From Salinarchaeum sp. IM2453 (GTDB taxonomy: Archaea; Halobacteriota; Halobacteria; Halobacteriales; Salinarchaeaceae), in NCBI RefSeq assembly GCF_019693215.1, contig NZ_CP081183.1:1367226-1431225 (forward strand): 64,000 nucleotides of DNA, read 5' to 3'. This document shows, piece after piece, positions 8,343 through 17,493 of the stretch (positions within the stretch are counted from its first letter, which is position 1; each line of letters begins with the position of its first letter). A program made the position numbers and the translations under genes. The notes under the pieces were generated by a model. It ran no database searches. It worked only from the letters and a program-made list of their open reading frames with translations, and was not told the origin of the DNA.

Positions 8343-9104
8343 CTATACTCCGGCACTAACAAGCAGTATCCCGACCTGCAACCCTGTTACTCTTGCAATT
8401 TCATTACTTGCCCCAAAGATGTCTCCGCTGATTCCTCCAAACGTCTGATTTGCCCACCGGTATATTACTGCTGTTGTTAGCACGATTACTCCGATAATTA
8501 GTAGACTGACGTACGGCACTGCAGATACCAGTATCACTGGAACTGTTCCAAGCAGCGGGTACAGACTTTCAACCGGTCGGGACATCGATGTCAGTGCAGA
8601 CCCCAGTCCCTCATGTGCAGATGAGCCAATACAAGCCAGTATTGCCATCGACAGTTTTGCTCCAACTTCAGCTGTCAATACAATCCATATTGCCGTCTGT
8701 GTCTTTATCTCAGTCAGAGCAACCCCCGCTGTTCCTAGCCCGAGAATTACGAGCCCAACGGCTACTATCCCCCCAACTCCCGTAGCTGTATCCTTCAAAA
8801 TATCGCGTTTCTTTTCTGTTTCCCCATGTGCTACTACTGCGTCACCACAATCAGCAACGCCATCTAGATGGCTAATTCCAATCAATACCACAATCGTAAG
8901 CGGAAAAACAAAGCCCATCATTGTTGCTGGAATCGGCAACGTGATGATTCCAGCAAGAATGAGACCAACTGCGTACCCAACGACAACAATTGAAACTGGC
9001 TCCCGTCGAAAGGCATCCCAAGCGGCCTCAGACCGCCCAACTGGCGCGTGTGTCAGATAACCAAATCCACCAGCAACTGCCAGTAACCTCTGTTTTACAT
9101 CCAT
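8343..9104 (-). CDS. cobS: Adenosylcobinamide-GDP ribazoletransferase CobS
   Basis: 253 aa integral membrane enzyme joining adenosylcobinamide-GDP and alpha-ribazole (phosphate) to give cobalamin (phosphate). The signature LDGVADCGDA with conserved acidic residues lies near residue 80, followed by several hydrophobic segments. I chose the ATG at 9104 (MDVKQRLLAV). The reading frame stays open upstream, but that extension runs back inside cbiB and has no membrane-protein character. The chosen start overlaps the cbiB stop by 10 bases. Confidence 0.9.
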   Translation of the reverse strand: MDVKQRLLAVAGGFGYLTHAPVGRSEAAWDAFRREPVSIVVVGYAVGLILAGIITLPIPATMMGFVFPLTIVVLIGISHLDGVADCGDAVVAHGETEKKRDILKDTATGVGGIVAVGLVILGLGTAGVALTEIKTQTAIWIVLTAEVGAKLSMAILACIGSSAHEGLGSALTSMSRPVESLYPLLGTVPVILVSAVPYVSLLIIGVIVLTTAVIYRWANQTFGGISGDIFGASNEIARVTGLQVGILLVSAGV

Positions 9105-10012
9105 AGTATCACTCCATAAATAATTCCAATAGCGTATGCAAGTATGCCAGCTCGCTGTACTAACTGTATTCCTTTCTGTGCTTGCTCGGTTGTTGGGAGA
9201 GACGCAGTTGGATTTAACGTGTATGCATCTGGTTTTGACAGTTGCACATGAAGAGCTCCCGCTATTGTACCCATCGGCCAGCCTGCATTCGGTGAGTCTG
9301 GATGTTGTGCCCACCGCCGTGCAGTTAAAACTGGATCCGGCGTTCCAGCACTCACTGATAATAATCCTGCACTTAATCTAGCTGGTAGCCACATCGTAAG
9401 ATCATCTAGCCGCGCTGCTGCTGTTCCAAGTTCTTTGTGCTGGTACCCAAGCATAGAATCCATAGTGTTGATCGTTTTTACCCATACCGCTGCAGCACCA
9501 CCTAACGACAACGATACTGGAGCAATAATCATAAACGCCAGTAGGGGTGCAATAAATCCATCTGCATAATTCTCAGCTGCACTTTCAACCGCTGCACTTC
9601 GTATCTCAGCTGGAGAAAGACTTGATTTCTCTCTCCCAACTAACGTAATCAACTGTTCCCGTGCCTGTTCTGTATTAGTATCACTCTTGACAATAATTCT
9701 GTTTGCACTGTCAATTAATCGACGAAGACTAATCATCGTAAAAAGCAGCCCTCCGCACAGAACTATTGTGAGATTTCTACTTACCGTTGATAATCCTGTA
9801 AGTAATGCCCATACTACCCCGCTTGTCACTAGTGGCGTTATGATGGAAAGAATCCCACCAACAAGCAGTGGTCGCTGCCAATCTCGATCAAGATAAGCGA
9901 TAACCGATCCAATCCATGCAATCGGATGGATTGCTTCTGGGGGCTCTGCCCATATCCAATCTAATGTCGCTGCAATAATGAGAACAAGAACAATTGGTGC
10001 AAGGTCAATCAT
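9095..10012 (-). CDS. cbiB: Adenosylcobinamide-phosphate synthase CbiB
   Basis: 305 aa polytopic membrane protein that amidates adenosylcobyric acid with aminopropanol (phosphate). Family features are the N-terminal DWIWAEPPEAIHPIAWIG segment, the central SAAENYADGFIAPL motif and GWPMGTIAGAL near the C-terminus. Length is normal. It overlaps the upstream HAD gene by 8 bases and the downstream cobS by 10, so the three are coupled. Confidence 0.93.
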   Translation of the reverse strand: MIDLAPIVLVLIIAATLDWIWAEPPEAIHPIAWIGSVIAYLDRDWQRPLLVGGILSIITPLVTSGVVWALLTGLSTVSRNLTIVLCGGLLFTMISLRRLIDSANRIIVKSDTNTEQAREQLITLVGREKSSLSPAEIRSAAVESAAENYADGFIAPLLAFMIIAPVSLSLGGAAAVWVKTINTMDSMLGYQHKELGTAAARLDDLTMWLPARLSAGLLSVSAGTPDPVLTARRWAQHPDSPNAGWPMGTIAGALHVQLSKPDAYTLNPTASLPTTEQAQKGIQLVQRAGILAYAIGIIYGVILWM

Positions 10013-10637
10013 TCAGCACTTCGGGAACCTCTTTGATGTTGTATTCGGTAAGCAGTATTGCTGTTCCACCGACATCTTCAATTCCACCATCTGCATCTGG
10101 GGTGTCTCCGACATGGATTAGTTCTGATGGCTCAACACTTAGTTCATCGGCGACTTTGTGGAATATCTTCGGATGGGGCTTCCTCCACCCAAATTCTGAA
10201 CTGGAAATTACAACATCAAACACATCGATTGAGATATCTGATCGCCGTATACTTCGGTCAACTAGTCCTGGTATCGTGCAGTTCGAACAAACCGCGACTG
10301 GACCCTGTCGGTTAGCCCAGCGAACTATATCTCGTGCATTTGGACGTGTGTACACCTTGGGGTCGAATGCTTCCTGTAATGCCTGATCTACCTGAGATTC
10401 TTCGGCCTGTACTCCTCTGCTCTCTAGTGCAGCTTGAACGTGTTCTTTTAGGGATATTTCAGCACCTTCTGGTTTAGAAAGATGATGCTCCCAGTAGGCG
10501 TCTTTCCAATCACTCGGGACAGAAACACCAGAGCTTTTTAGCCCATCCTTTACAGCTGTAGACGGCTCTGTTGGACGGTCGGCTTCAATAAGAGTCCCAA
10601 ATAGATCAAACGAAATTGCCACTATAGTTGGATTCAC
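10005..10637 (-). CDS. HAD-superfamily hydrolase coupled to cobalamin genes
   Basis: 210 aa HAD-fold protein. Motif I is SFDLFGTL (nucleophile Asp11), motif II is CSNCTIP, motif III lies in RKPHPKIF and motif IV is HVGDTPDADGG. The second motif I Asp typical of phosphatases is replaced by Phe, as in haloacid-dehalogenase-type members, so a phosphatase role is not assured. The gene overlaps cbiB by 8 bases, suggesting a part in the same pathway. The substrate cannot be read from the sequence. Confidence 0.85.
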   Translation of the reverse strand: MNPTIVAISFDLFGTLIEADRPTEPSTAVKDGLKSSGVSVPSDWKDAYWEHHLSKPEGAEISLKEHVQAALESRGVQAEESQVDQALQEAFDPKVYTRPNARDIVRWANRQGPVAVCSNCTIPGLVDRSIRRSDISIDVFDVVISSSEFGWRKPHPKIFHKVADELSVEPSELIHVGDTPDADGGIEDVGGTAILLTEYNIKEVPEVLND

Positions 10638-10699
10638 CTATAATTACTTGAACATCCCGATTATCCACTGGTTGACTGAAAAAGAAGAGCTATACTGTC

Positions 10700-11275
10700 T
10701 TATTCGCTGTACCGCCATTCACCGCCGATTGTATCCCTTGTGTAGGACTCATATTCTGTGTCCTGAAAAACAGTTACTCGACCGCTTTCCTCGCTCAGTG
10801 TGACCGTTGCAACAACCTCTTCACGAGCGGACGTATCGAGCGCGCTCATATGCCGTGCTCCCATCCAGTCGTCATATTCTATTGATTCTAAGTTAATATC
10901 TGAGCTGATATCATCGGAACCTAAGTCCTTGAGTCGAACCATCTGTTTTTGAATATATCCATCAACTGTAACTACAACCGCCCCATCTCTTTCCATTGCA
11001 GCGTCCTGAGCAGCCTCAAAAAAGGCATCTTCACTTTCTGTCACCAATTGACAAATCTCAATCGGCCACTGATTTTCCCCCATTGGATCAGCAAACGATT
11101 CTATTGATGTCCCGGCAACAATAACAAAATACAATCCTGGACCTTGCACGTAGGGTTCGTCCCAGCGTTTAAACTCAAAACTAATACTCTCTGTGCAGAA
11201 TGTGATAACGTCAATCAACTCGGTCACTTTTGGATGATCCGTGTACTGTATTGATAGCGCGTCAGGTTCTGCCAT
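10700..11275 (-). CDS. dacZ: Diadenylate cyclase DacZ (DisA_N domain), c-di-AMP synthesis
   Basis: 191 aa single-domain protein with the DisA/DAC catalytic motifs: DGA at residues 97-99 and RHMSA at 141-145, matching the DGA and RHR/xS signatures of enzymes that condense two ATP into c-di-AMP. The archaeal form has an N-terminal part of its own rather than a DNA-binding domain. I chose the ATG at 11275 (MAEPDALSI), preceded at short distance by GGCGAG, over the ATG 27 bases upstream. The nearby genes are an acyl-CoA ligase and an RCK-domain antiporter. The family is known from Haloferax DacZ. Confidence 0.85.
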   Translation of the reverse strand: MAEPDALSIQYTDHPKVTELIDVITFCTESISFEFKRWDEPYVQGPGLYFVIVAGTSIESFADPMGENQWPIEICQLVTESEDAFFEAAQDAAMERDGAVVVTVDGYIQKQMVRLKDLGSDDISSDINLESIEYDDWMGARHMSALDTSAREEVVATVTLSEESGRVTVFQDTEYESYTRDTIGGEWRYSE

Positions 11276-11354
11276 AATCTCGCCTTGTATAGAACTACGC
11301 ATCGGGGGAGTAAAACACCTGACGGGCGAGAAATGATAAATATATGGTATTTAG

Positions 11355-12965
11355 CTATCCTTGACCAACCATTGCATCTTCTTCATCCCACTCTTGTTCA
11401 CGGAGCTCATATTTCTGAATTTTACCTGTTGCAGTCGTTGGAAGTTCTTCGACAAATTCGACCCGGCTAACTGCCTTAAAGCTCGCAAGACGATCTTTAG
11501 TGAAGTCTATCAGATCCTGTTTTTCTACATTCGGATCGTCTGGATCCCCTGACTGTGGAACAACAAATGCCTTCGGTGTTTCTCCCCATTCTTCACTTGG
11601 AGATGGGATCACCGCAACATCGGCAACTGCTTCGTGCTCAAAGAGCGTATCCTCAAGTTCGATCGAAGAGATGTTTTCACCCCCCGAAATAATAATATCC
11701 TTTTTTCGATCTTTGATAGCGATCATTCCATTTTCATCAACCGTTGCGAGGTCTCCCATATGGTAATATCCTTCAACACGGTCGTTAAACGCTTTTTCCG
11801 TCGCCTCTGGCTTGTTCCAGTATCCATCCATCACTTGGTTACCTCGAACAACAACTTCACCAATGGTCGCATCATCCCATGGAACATCATTGCCATCTTC
11901 ATCAACAACACGCACGTCCGTTCCAAGGACGCCCATACCCTGTCGTTTCTTTAGCGAGAGTTTCTCTTCTTCGCTGCCGATACGTTTTGGGTCGGACAGC
12001 GTAATAAGTGGTCCCGTCTCTGTCGCACCGTACAGATGCTTTAGATCCCAACCAAAGTCTTGTTCGACTTTTCGAATTGTTGCTTCTGGTGGAGCAGAAC
12101 CTGCGGTTGTAACGCGCACTTCATTTGAGCCTTGCATTTCGGGCTCGTTGTTATCCTGATAATGTTCAATTAACTGATTAAGCACTGTTGGTGCTGCACA
12201 GAGGAATGACACATTCTGCTCTTGAATTGTATCAACAATCCATTCAGCGTCAACACCTCGAGTACAGACGTGTTTGGCACCCATACCTGTAACTGCATAG
12301 ATATGACCCCAACCGTTCACGTGGAACATCGGCAGTGTCCACAGATAGACATCGTCACTGGTGAGCTCATGGTGAATAGCGATTAAATACGCATGTAGTG
12401 TCTCGGTCCGATGCGTTCGCATCACACCTTTCGGATCTCCGGTAGTTCCTGAAGTATAATTGATTGTTATTACTTCATCTTCTGACATTTCTGGTCGGCT
12501 GTACTCCGGTTCAGTCTCTCTGACTATTGTCTCAAAACTTTCCCAATCTCCATCGACTGCTTCTTCGTCATTTGTGATGAATATCTCCGTTGGGACTTCA
12601 TCTCGGATTGCTTCGATTTTTTCTGCATAATCATAATCCGCATAGACTGCATCAACTTCAGCATCAGAAAGAATGTATTCGTAATCTTCTGAAGTTAATC
12701 GATAATTGAGTGGTGTGTGAACTGCTCCAAGCTGCATTGAGGCATATGCTGTTTCAAGATGATAATGTGTATTTGGGTCAAGAACTGCAACCCGGTCCCC
12801 TTTCTCAATCCCACGTTGTTCCAATGCAGCTGATAACCGGTCAACTCGATCACCTAATTCGCTGTACGTGTACTCTTCACCAGTGGTTGCAACTGTTGCA
12901 ACCTCATCTTCATAGTACTTCCGCGCCCGATCCAAAAAGTCAACAGTTAGTAATGGTTTTTCCAT
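11355..12965 (-). CDS. Acyl-CoA synthetase (AMP-forming, fatty-acid-CoA ligase family)
   Basis: 536 aa ANL-superfamily enzyme. The phosphate-binding loop YTSGTTGDPKG, the adenine motif YGATETGP, the hinge region KDIIISGGENISS and the C-terminal catalytic Lys motif TATGKIQKYELR are all present and in order. It activates a carboxylic acid to its CoA ester. The sequence is closest in character to medium/long-chain fatty acid or related ligases, but the acyl substrate cannot be decided. It stands alone, divergent from the antiporter gene and separated from it by an A+T-rich spacer. Confidence 0.9.
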   Translation of the reverse strand: MEKPLLTVDFLDRARKYYEDEVATVATTGEEYTYSELGDRVDRLSAALEQRGIEKGDRVAVLDPNTHYHLETAYASMQLGAVHTPLNYRLTSEDYEYILSDAEVDAVYADYDYAEKIEAIRDEVPTEIFITNDEEAVDGDWESFETIVRETEPEYSRPEMSEDEVITINYTSGTTGDPKGVMRTHRTETLHAYLIAIHHELTSDDVYLWTLPMFHVNGWGHIYAVTGMGAKHVCTRGVDAEWIVDTIQEQNVSFLCAAPTVLNQLIEHYQDNNEPEMQGSNEVRVTTAGSAPPEATIRKVEQDFGWDLKHLYGATETGPLITLSDPKRIGSEEEKLSLKKRQGMGVLGTDVRVVDEDGNDVPWDDATIGEVVVRGNQVMDGYWNKPEATEKAFNDRVEGYYHMGDLATVDENGMIAIKDRKKDIIISGGENISSIELEDTLFEHEAVADVAVIPSPSEEWGETPKAFVVPQSGDPDDPNVEKQDLIDFTKDRLASFKAVSRVEFVEELPTTATGKIQKYELREQEWDEEDAMVGQG

Positions 12966-13177
12966 ATATTTAATCCCACATGATTGTCCATATTGTTTAT
13001 TTGAATATCTTTCGATGAGAAAAGAACCAGAATATGGTTAACTATATCATTATTAATCATGCCTTGGGGTAATAATTTTAATATTCTTCATGGAAATTGT
13101 ATGTTAGCATCTATTTTATTGAACGCTCAGGTGTGATTGAATCGACACCATCAAATAACATAGTATATATTCCATAT

Positions 13178-15043
13178 ATGACGATGGATTTACTTGCTGC
13201 AGTTGCACTTATTCTTGCTCTTGGCGTCGCGTCTCGCATTTTAGCTGATCGGCTTCAAATCCCAAGTGTGCTTTTTCTTATTGTCGCTGGTGTTGTTATT
13301 GGCCCCGAAGTTCTCGGTCTAGTCTCGTTTGAGACCTTTGAAGGTGGACTCTCCGCGATGGTTGGTGTCGCAGTCGCAATTATTCTCTTCGAGGGAGGAT
13401 ATCATCTTGAACTCAGTAAACTCCGCGAAACTCCAACTGCGACTTTCAAATTAGTGACCGTTGGTGCGTTGATTACGTGGCTTGGAACCGCTCTGGCAGT
13501 TACTCTCTTTTTGGATGTTGGATATGAAACTGGGCTACTGATTGGTGCACTACTTATCGCGACGGGACCGACTGTTATTGGTCCGATTCTACAGGTTGTC
13601 CCTGTCCGAAACCATGTTGGATCAATTCTGGAAAGTGAAGGTATTATTAATGATATTACCGCCGCTATCTTAGCAGTTGTTATATATGAAGTGCTGGTTC
13701 ACCCAGACGGCGCCGGAAGCTTGTGGCTTCTTGTTCCGGAGTTTCTTCTCCGGTTGATTGTTGGCCTTGGAATTGGCGTTGCTATCGCTGCCTCCGTTTG
13801 GTATCTGCTAAAGAATGTTTCACTCGTTCCTGATGCTGCTCCATTGCATGCACGGTTGATTGTGCTTGCCGCTATTATTGTTGCGTACGGTGGTGCAGAG
13901 ACAATTCTAGCAGAGACTGGTATCGCTGCTGCCGCCGCTGCTGGTTTTGTTCTTGGGAACGTTGATCTACCTCACCACGAAGAAGTTATTGATTTCCTTG
14001 ATGACCTGTCAGTAGTTGTACTCTCATTTATTTTTGTTGCCCTTGCTGCACTGATCAATGTTGATGACATCATTGAACTCGGTCTTCCTGCGCTTGGAAT
14101 TGTTATTGCTGTTGTCTTTATTCTTCGACCGCTGGTCATTGCGATTTCAGCAACAGGAGAGCGCTTTACAAGTAATGAAAAGCTCTTCCTTAGTGCGGTT
14201 GGCCCTCGTGGTATCATTCCGGCCGCTGTTGCAACACTATTCGCGGTTGAGTTAGAAACTGTCGGACAATTTGATACTGCTGGTGCACTTGCTGGAACAG
14301 TCTTTTTAATTATCTCGGTCACCGTCGTTCTACAAGGCGGATTGGCCCGAAATATCGCTGAACGATTAAATGTGATACCTATGCATACAATTATTGTTGG
14401 CGCAGGGCGCGTTGGAACTGCCCTCGCCGAACGGCTTGAACGAGACGGAGAGAATGTAATTATGCTTGAGAAAGATCCAGAAGCAGCTGAGAAAGCCCGT
14501 GACCGCGGGTTGCGTGTCATTGAAGGAGACGGCACCGACGCGGACGATCTCCAAAAAGCTGAAATTGGCAATGCGAAGACCTTCGTTGCCGCTACCCCAT
14601 CTGATGATGTAAACCTCCTTGCCTGCCAACTGGCAAAAACACGGTTCGATATGACAAAGGTTGCCTCTCGAGTTAACCAACCTGGGAATGTCGAAGCGTT
14701 TGAGTCAATGGGTGTGCGGACAATGGACGTCTCAATGGCAACAGCGTGGTCTCTTGAAAATGTGCTTGAGCGCCCAGCACTGTCTCAATGGATGAATGAA
14801 CTTGGCCGCACTGGAGATGTTCAAGAGATTGCTGTCACATCAGAAGAACTCATCGGCAAACCGATTTCTGAGATCAACAAACGAGTTCCGGAAGGTTGTA
14901 TCGTTGGGCTGGTAACTGACAAGGAAGGTAATTCACATGTTCCAACTGGCGATCAAACAATCGAACGCGGCGATCATATAACGTTCATTGGAGAGACTGA
15001 GGCGGTTGACAAAGCTGTCAAGCGCTTCCACCCTCACGAATAA
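13178..15043 (+). CDS. CPA-type cation/proton antiporter with C-terminal RCK (TrkA) domains
   Basis: 621 aa from the chosen ATG at 13178 (a second ATG follows at 13184). The upstream in-frame extension to 13097 is not hydrophobic in the family manner. Residues 1 to about 390 form a 12-13-helix Na+(K+)/H+ exchanger domain. An RCK_N/TrkA-N Rossmann domain begins near residue 402 (IIVGAGRVGTALAERL), and an RCK_C/TrkA-C domain occupies about 550-621 (LIGKPISEI ... RGDHITFIGE). It probably exports Na+ or K+ in exchange for H+ under ligand control. The ion cannot be assigned by eye. Confidence 0.9.
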   Translation: MTMDLLAAVALILALGVASRILADRLQIPSVLFLIVAGVVIGPEVLGLVSFETFEGGLSAMVGVAVAIILFEGGYHLELSKLRETPTATFKLVTVGALITWLGTALAVTLFLDVGYETGLLIGALLIATGPTVIGPILQVVPVRNHVGSILESEGIINDITAAILAVVIYEVLVHPDGAGSLWLLVPEFLLRLIVGLGIGVAIAASVWYLLKNVSLVPDAAPLHARLIVLAAIIVAYGGAETILAETGIAAAAAAGFVLGNVDLPHHEEVIDFLDDLSVVVLSFIFVALAALINVDDIIELGLPALGIVIAVVFILRPLVIAISATGERFTSNEKLFLSAVGPRGIIPAAVATLFAVELETVGQFDTAGALAGTVFLIISVTVVLQGGLARNIAERLNVIPMHTIIVGAGRVGTALAERLERDGENVIMLEKDPEAAEKARDRGLRVIEGDGTDADDLQKAEIGNAKTFVAATPSDDVNLLACQLAKTRFDMTKVASRVNQPGNVEAFESMGVRTMDVSMATAWSLENVLERPALSQWMNELGRTGDVQEIAVTSEELIGKPISEINKRVPEGCIVGLVTDKEGNSHVPTGDQTIERGDHITFIGETEAVDKAVKRFHPHE

Positions 15044-15212
15044 CTTCAGTACCTATTCGAATTTTCAGGCTAAGTTTTTACATCGAGTCCTTTGCCTACA
15101 TCCGTTGCTTCTGGATGATCAAACTACTACACACACTGTCTCTGATTTGCAACTACCGTGTCACATGTAGTAATAAGAAGTGTCTGTCGAAACGACCTCA
15201 GGTAAAATGAGT

Positions 15213-15285
15213 CCGCCCTCCCCGATTTGAACGGGGGACAAGTCGATCTACAGTCGACTGCTCTACCAGTCTGAGCTAAGGGCGG
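15213..15285 (-). tRNA. tRNA-Tyr (GUA)
   Basis: 73 bases that fold into a full cloverleaf: acceptor CCGCCCT/AGGGCGG, D-arm GCTC...GAGC, anticodon stem GTCGA/TCGAC with loop CTGTAGA (anticodon GUA at positions 34-36) and T-arm CCCCG-TTCAAAT-CGGGG. No CCA is encoded and no intron is present. Confidence 0.97.
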
Positions 15286-15434
15286 TCGATTTGATGTAGA
15301 TGCTTGCATGGATTAAACGTTACTTTTTCGCTCTGTCACACACACGTCAGACACAGCCGGGAATACTAAGTAGATGCTTCCACAATTAAACGACAAATAG
15401 ATACTTATCATCCAATCCCTCACAGTGGTTATTC

Positions 15435-15974
15435 ATGAGCAAAATTACGTTCCGAGCCGATCAAGAACTTATCGACGAGCTTGAACGGTTTGACGCGTCA
15501 AAGAGTGAGATTATGCGTCGAGCCTTACGAGCTTACTTGGACTCACATCCGCAATCAGATCCATCCACTTACGACGATTCTCAGATTAAAGATGATACTA
15601 TTGATGGTATGATCGCAACCAGGGTTGACGAATTAATTAAAGAGCGCCTTGGACAGCCAACAACGTCACCACAGGATGTCAACATTAATATTTCGTTAGA
15701 TGCCGAATCAGAACGTGTTACATCTGTAGACGCTTCGCGTAAGACAGAGCAAGTTTCTTCTCAAACTCCGTCTGACAAATCATCGACTTGTGACCAGTGC
15801 GGTGAATTGGTCGACGATGATCACGTATACTGCCCAAATTGTGGAGAAAAAGTCTCACAGCGTGTTTTCTGCGAGTGTGGGGATGAACTTCGTTCTGACT
15901 GGGGATTTTGCCCAAGTTGTGGACGACGTACGCCAGCTGCCGATGTTCTTGACCCATCTGACCAATTTGACTGA
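15435..15974 (+). CDS. cdrL: Ribbon-helix-helix / double zinc-ribbon regulator CdrL
   Basis: 179 aa. Residues 1-40 form a CopG-like ribbon-helix-helix (ITFRADQELIDELERF ... SEIMRRALRAYL). A middle linker follows, and then two zinc ribbons (CDQCGELVDDDHVYCPNCG and CECGDELRSDWGFCPSCG). This matches the long 'cell division regulator' encoded upstream of cdrS-ftsZ2 in haloarchaea, which is reported to regulate that operon. The assignment is from memory of the family and the conserved position. It is separated from cdrS by about 170 bases containing a promoter and an inverted repeat. Confidence 0.82.
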   Translation: MSKITFRADQELIDELERFDASKSEIMRRALRAYLDSHPQSDPSTYDDSQIKDDTIDGMIATRVDELIKERLGQPTTSPQDVNINISLDAESERVTSVDASRKTEQVSSQTPSDKSSTCDQCGELVDDDHVYCPNCGEKVSQRVFCECGDELRSDWGFCPSCGRRTPAADVLDPSDQFD

Positions 15975-16009
15975 CATTGTTTGCACTTTTGTCATACAAT
16001 ACCCGTAAG

Positions 16010-16143
16010 ATTTAATAGCGGTGGCACACAGTATCAAACTGCGTAAGACGACCGTCTTACACGGTGCGGTGCCCTCCAAATGTCGCCGTGCCGTCATGCG
16101 GTCCCGTGTCTAACGCGGTGCGCAACAAAAGGGGAGATTAACT
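16010..16143 (+). promoter_or_regulatory. Promoter and ~100-base leader of cdrS-ftsZ2 with inverted repeat
   Basis: A TATA-like TTTAATAG lies at about 16012-16019, which would place transcription start near 16040. A perfect inverted repeat with 8-base arms and a 2-base spacer (GTAAGACG/CGTCTTAC, 16043-16060) then follows right at the expected start, with a GC-rich stretch to about 16125 and AGGGGAG just before the ATG. It could be a dyad operator for a ribbon-helix-helix protein (CdrL or CdrS) or an RNA hairpin in the leader. The positions of the promoter and start are inferred. Confidence 0.55.
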
Positions 16144-16323
16144 ATGGAACGTGTGACACTTCGAATCCCGAAACAGCAAATTGAACAGGTTGAACAGATG
16201 GTTGAAACCGGCCAATATCCAAACAGAAGCGAAGCAATTCGAGCTGCCGTCCGTGATATGATTGAGGAAGAAGCAGACCGTGCGCAAGATGGTAACCGAG
16301 ACCATTCATTTGTGAGGGCGTAA
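16144..16323 (+). CDS. cdrS: Small ribbon-helix-helix cell-division regulator CdrS
   Basis: 59 aa protein, almost entirely one ribbon-helix-helix domain ([19 protein letters not shown] ... [15 protein letters not shown]). RHH proteins dimerise and bind DNA through the N-terminal strand. In Halobacterium the equivalent short gene, co-transcribed with ftsZ2, controls cell division (CdrS). The ATG at 16144 follows AGGGGAG by seven bases, and the stop at 16321-16323 lies three bases before the ftsZ2 ATG, so the two genes form one operon. Confidence 0.9.
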   Translation: MERVTLRIPKQQIEQVEQMVETGQYPNRSEAIRAAVRDMIEEEADRAQDGNRDHSFVRA

Positions 16324-16326
16324 ACA

Positions 16327-17490
16327 ATGCAAGACATCGTCCAAAATGCACTCAAAAATGCTGAACAGGAAGACCGTGACGTTGACGTAGATAGTGATGA
16401 ATTTGGAGATCCGCGCATTGTAATCGTCGGTTGTGGTGGTGCCGGTAACAACACGGTTAATCGTCTCTACAATATCGGTGTCGATGGTGCTGAGTCTGTT
16501 GCTATTAATACTGATAAGCAGCACCTTCAGATGATCGAGGCAGACACGAAGATCTTGATTGGCAAATCACTGACCGAAGGTCTCGGTGCCGGTGGTGATC
16601 CATCGATGGGCGAGCGTGCTGCGGAGATGGCGCAGGGGACAATTAAGGATGTCCTCGGTGAAGCAGATCTTGTGTTTGTCACTGCTGGTATGGGTGGCGG
16701 AACAGGAACTGGTGCTGCCCCTGTTGTCTCTAAGATTGCAAAAGAACAGGGCGCAATAGTTGTTGGAATGGTTTCTACCCCATTTAACGTTGAGCGTGCC
16801 CGAACCGTCAAAGCGGAAGAGGGGCTTGAACGTCTCCGAGACGAAGCTGACTCCATTATTGTTCTGGATAACAACAGACTGCTTGACTACGTGCCAAACC
16901 TTCCAATTGGAAAGGCGTTCTCCGTGATGGATCAGATTATTGCTGAAACTGTCAAAGGCATTTCTGAGACAATTACCCAGCCAAGCCTGATCAATCTTGA
17001 CTATGCCGATATGACGACGATCATGAATCAGGGAGGTGTAGCTGTCATGCTTGTTGGTGAAACTCAAGACACCAACAAGACAGAGGAAGTTGTCAATGAT
17101 GCAATGAACCATCCGCTCCTTGATGTTGATTATCGCGGTGCTTCCGGTGGTCTAGTCCATATTACTGGTGGACCTGACCTTACCCTCAAGGAAGCAGAGG
17201 GAATCGCTGATAACATTACTGAGCGACTGGATGCAAGTGCGAACGTTATTTGGGGAGCTCGTATTCAGGAAGAGTACAAAGGTAAAGTCCGTGTTATGGC
17301 AATTATGACTGGTGTTCAGTCTGCTCAGGTTCTTGGTCCCTCAACCCAGCGTCAGGCAGATCGATCTCGACGCGAACTTGAACAGACAAATAGCGGCGCT
17401 AATAACGGCTCCGGTCTTCGTGGCAAAGCACAAAGCGATGGTGGTCGTAGCGAAGTCGAGAAGCACAATGGCGTTGACGTTATCCGGTAG
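16327..17490 (+). CDS. ftsZ2: Cell-division tubulin homologue FtsZ2
   Basis: 387 aa GTPase. The nucleotide-binding [13 protein letters not shown], the tubulin signature [12 protein letters not shown] and the T7/synergy-loop region ([15 protein letters not shown]) are intact. The C-terminus is a polar low-complexity tail ending in a short conserved-looking segment. Haloarchaea have two FtsZ paralogues, and FtsZ2 is required for constriction. The immediate cdrS neighbour identifies this one as FtsZ2 rather than FtsZ1. Confidence 0.96.
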   Translation: MQDIVQNALKNAEQEDRDVDVDSDEFGDPRIVIVGCGGAGNNTVNRLYNIGVDGAESVAINTDKQHLQMIEADTKILIGKSLTEGLGAGGDPSMGERAAEMAQGTIKDVLGEADLVFVTAGMGGGTGTGAAPVVSKIAKEQGAIVVGMVSTPFNVERARTVKAEEGLERLRDEADSIIVLDNNRLLDYVPNLPIGKAFSVMDQIIAETVKGISETITQPSLINLDYADMTTIMNQGGVAVMLVGETQDTNKTEEVVNDAMNHPLLDVDYRGASGGLVHITGGPDLTLKEAEGIADNITERLDASANVIWGARIQEEYKGKVRVMAIMTGVQSAQVLGPSTQRQADRSRRELEQTNSGANNGSGLRGKAQSDGGRSEVEKHNGVDVIR

Positions 17491-17493
17491 CGC

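Noticed and set aside
9104-9314. 70-codon N-terminal extension of cobS
   Set aside because: It overlaps cbiB and is Ser/Cys/Arg-rich. The ATG at 9104 gives a protein that starts like other CobS.
13972-14571. Long open frame antisense to the antiporter gene
   Set aside because: Composition (Ser/Arg/Thr-rich without domains) is the shadow of the real coding frame.
16567-17112. Open frame antisense to ftsZ2
   Set aside because: It is the mirror of a strongly conserved gene and has no domain pattern, start site or promoter.
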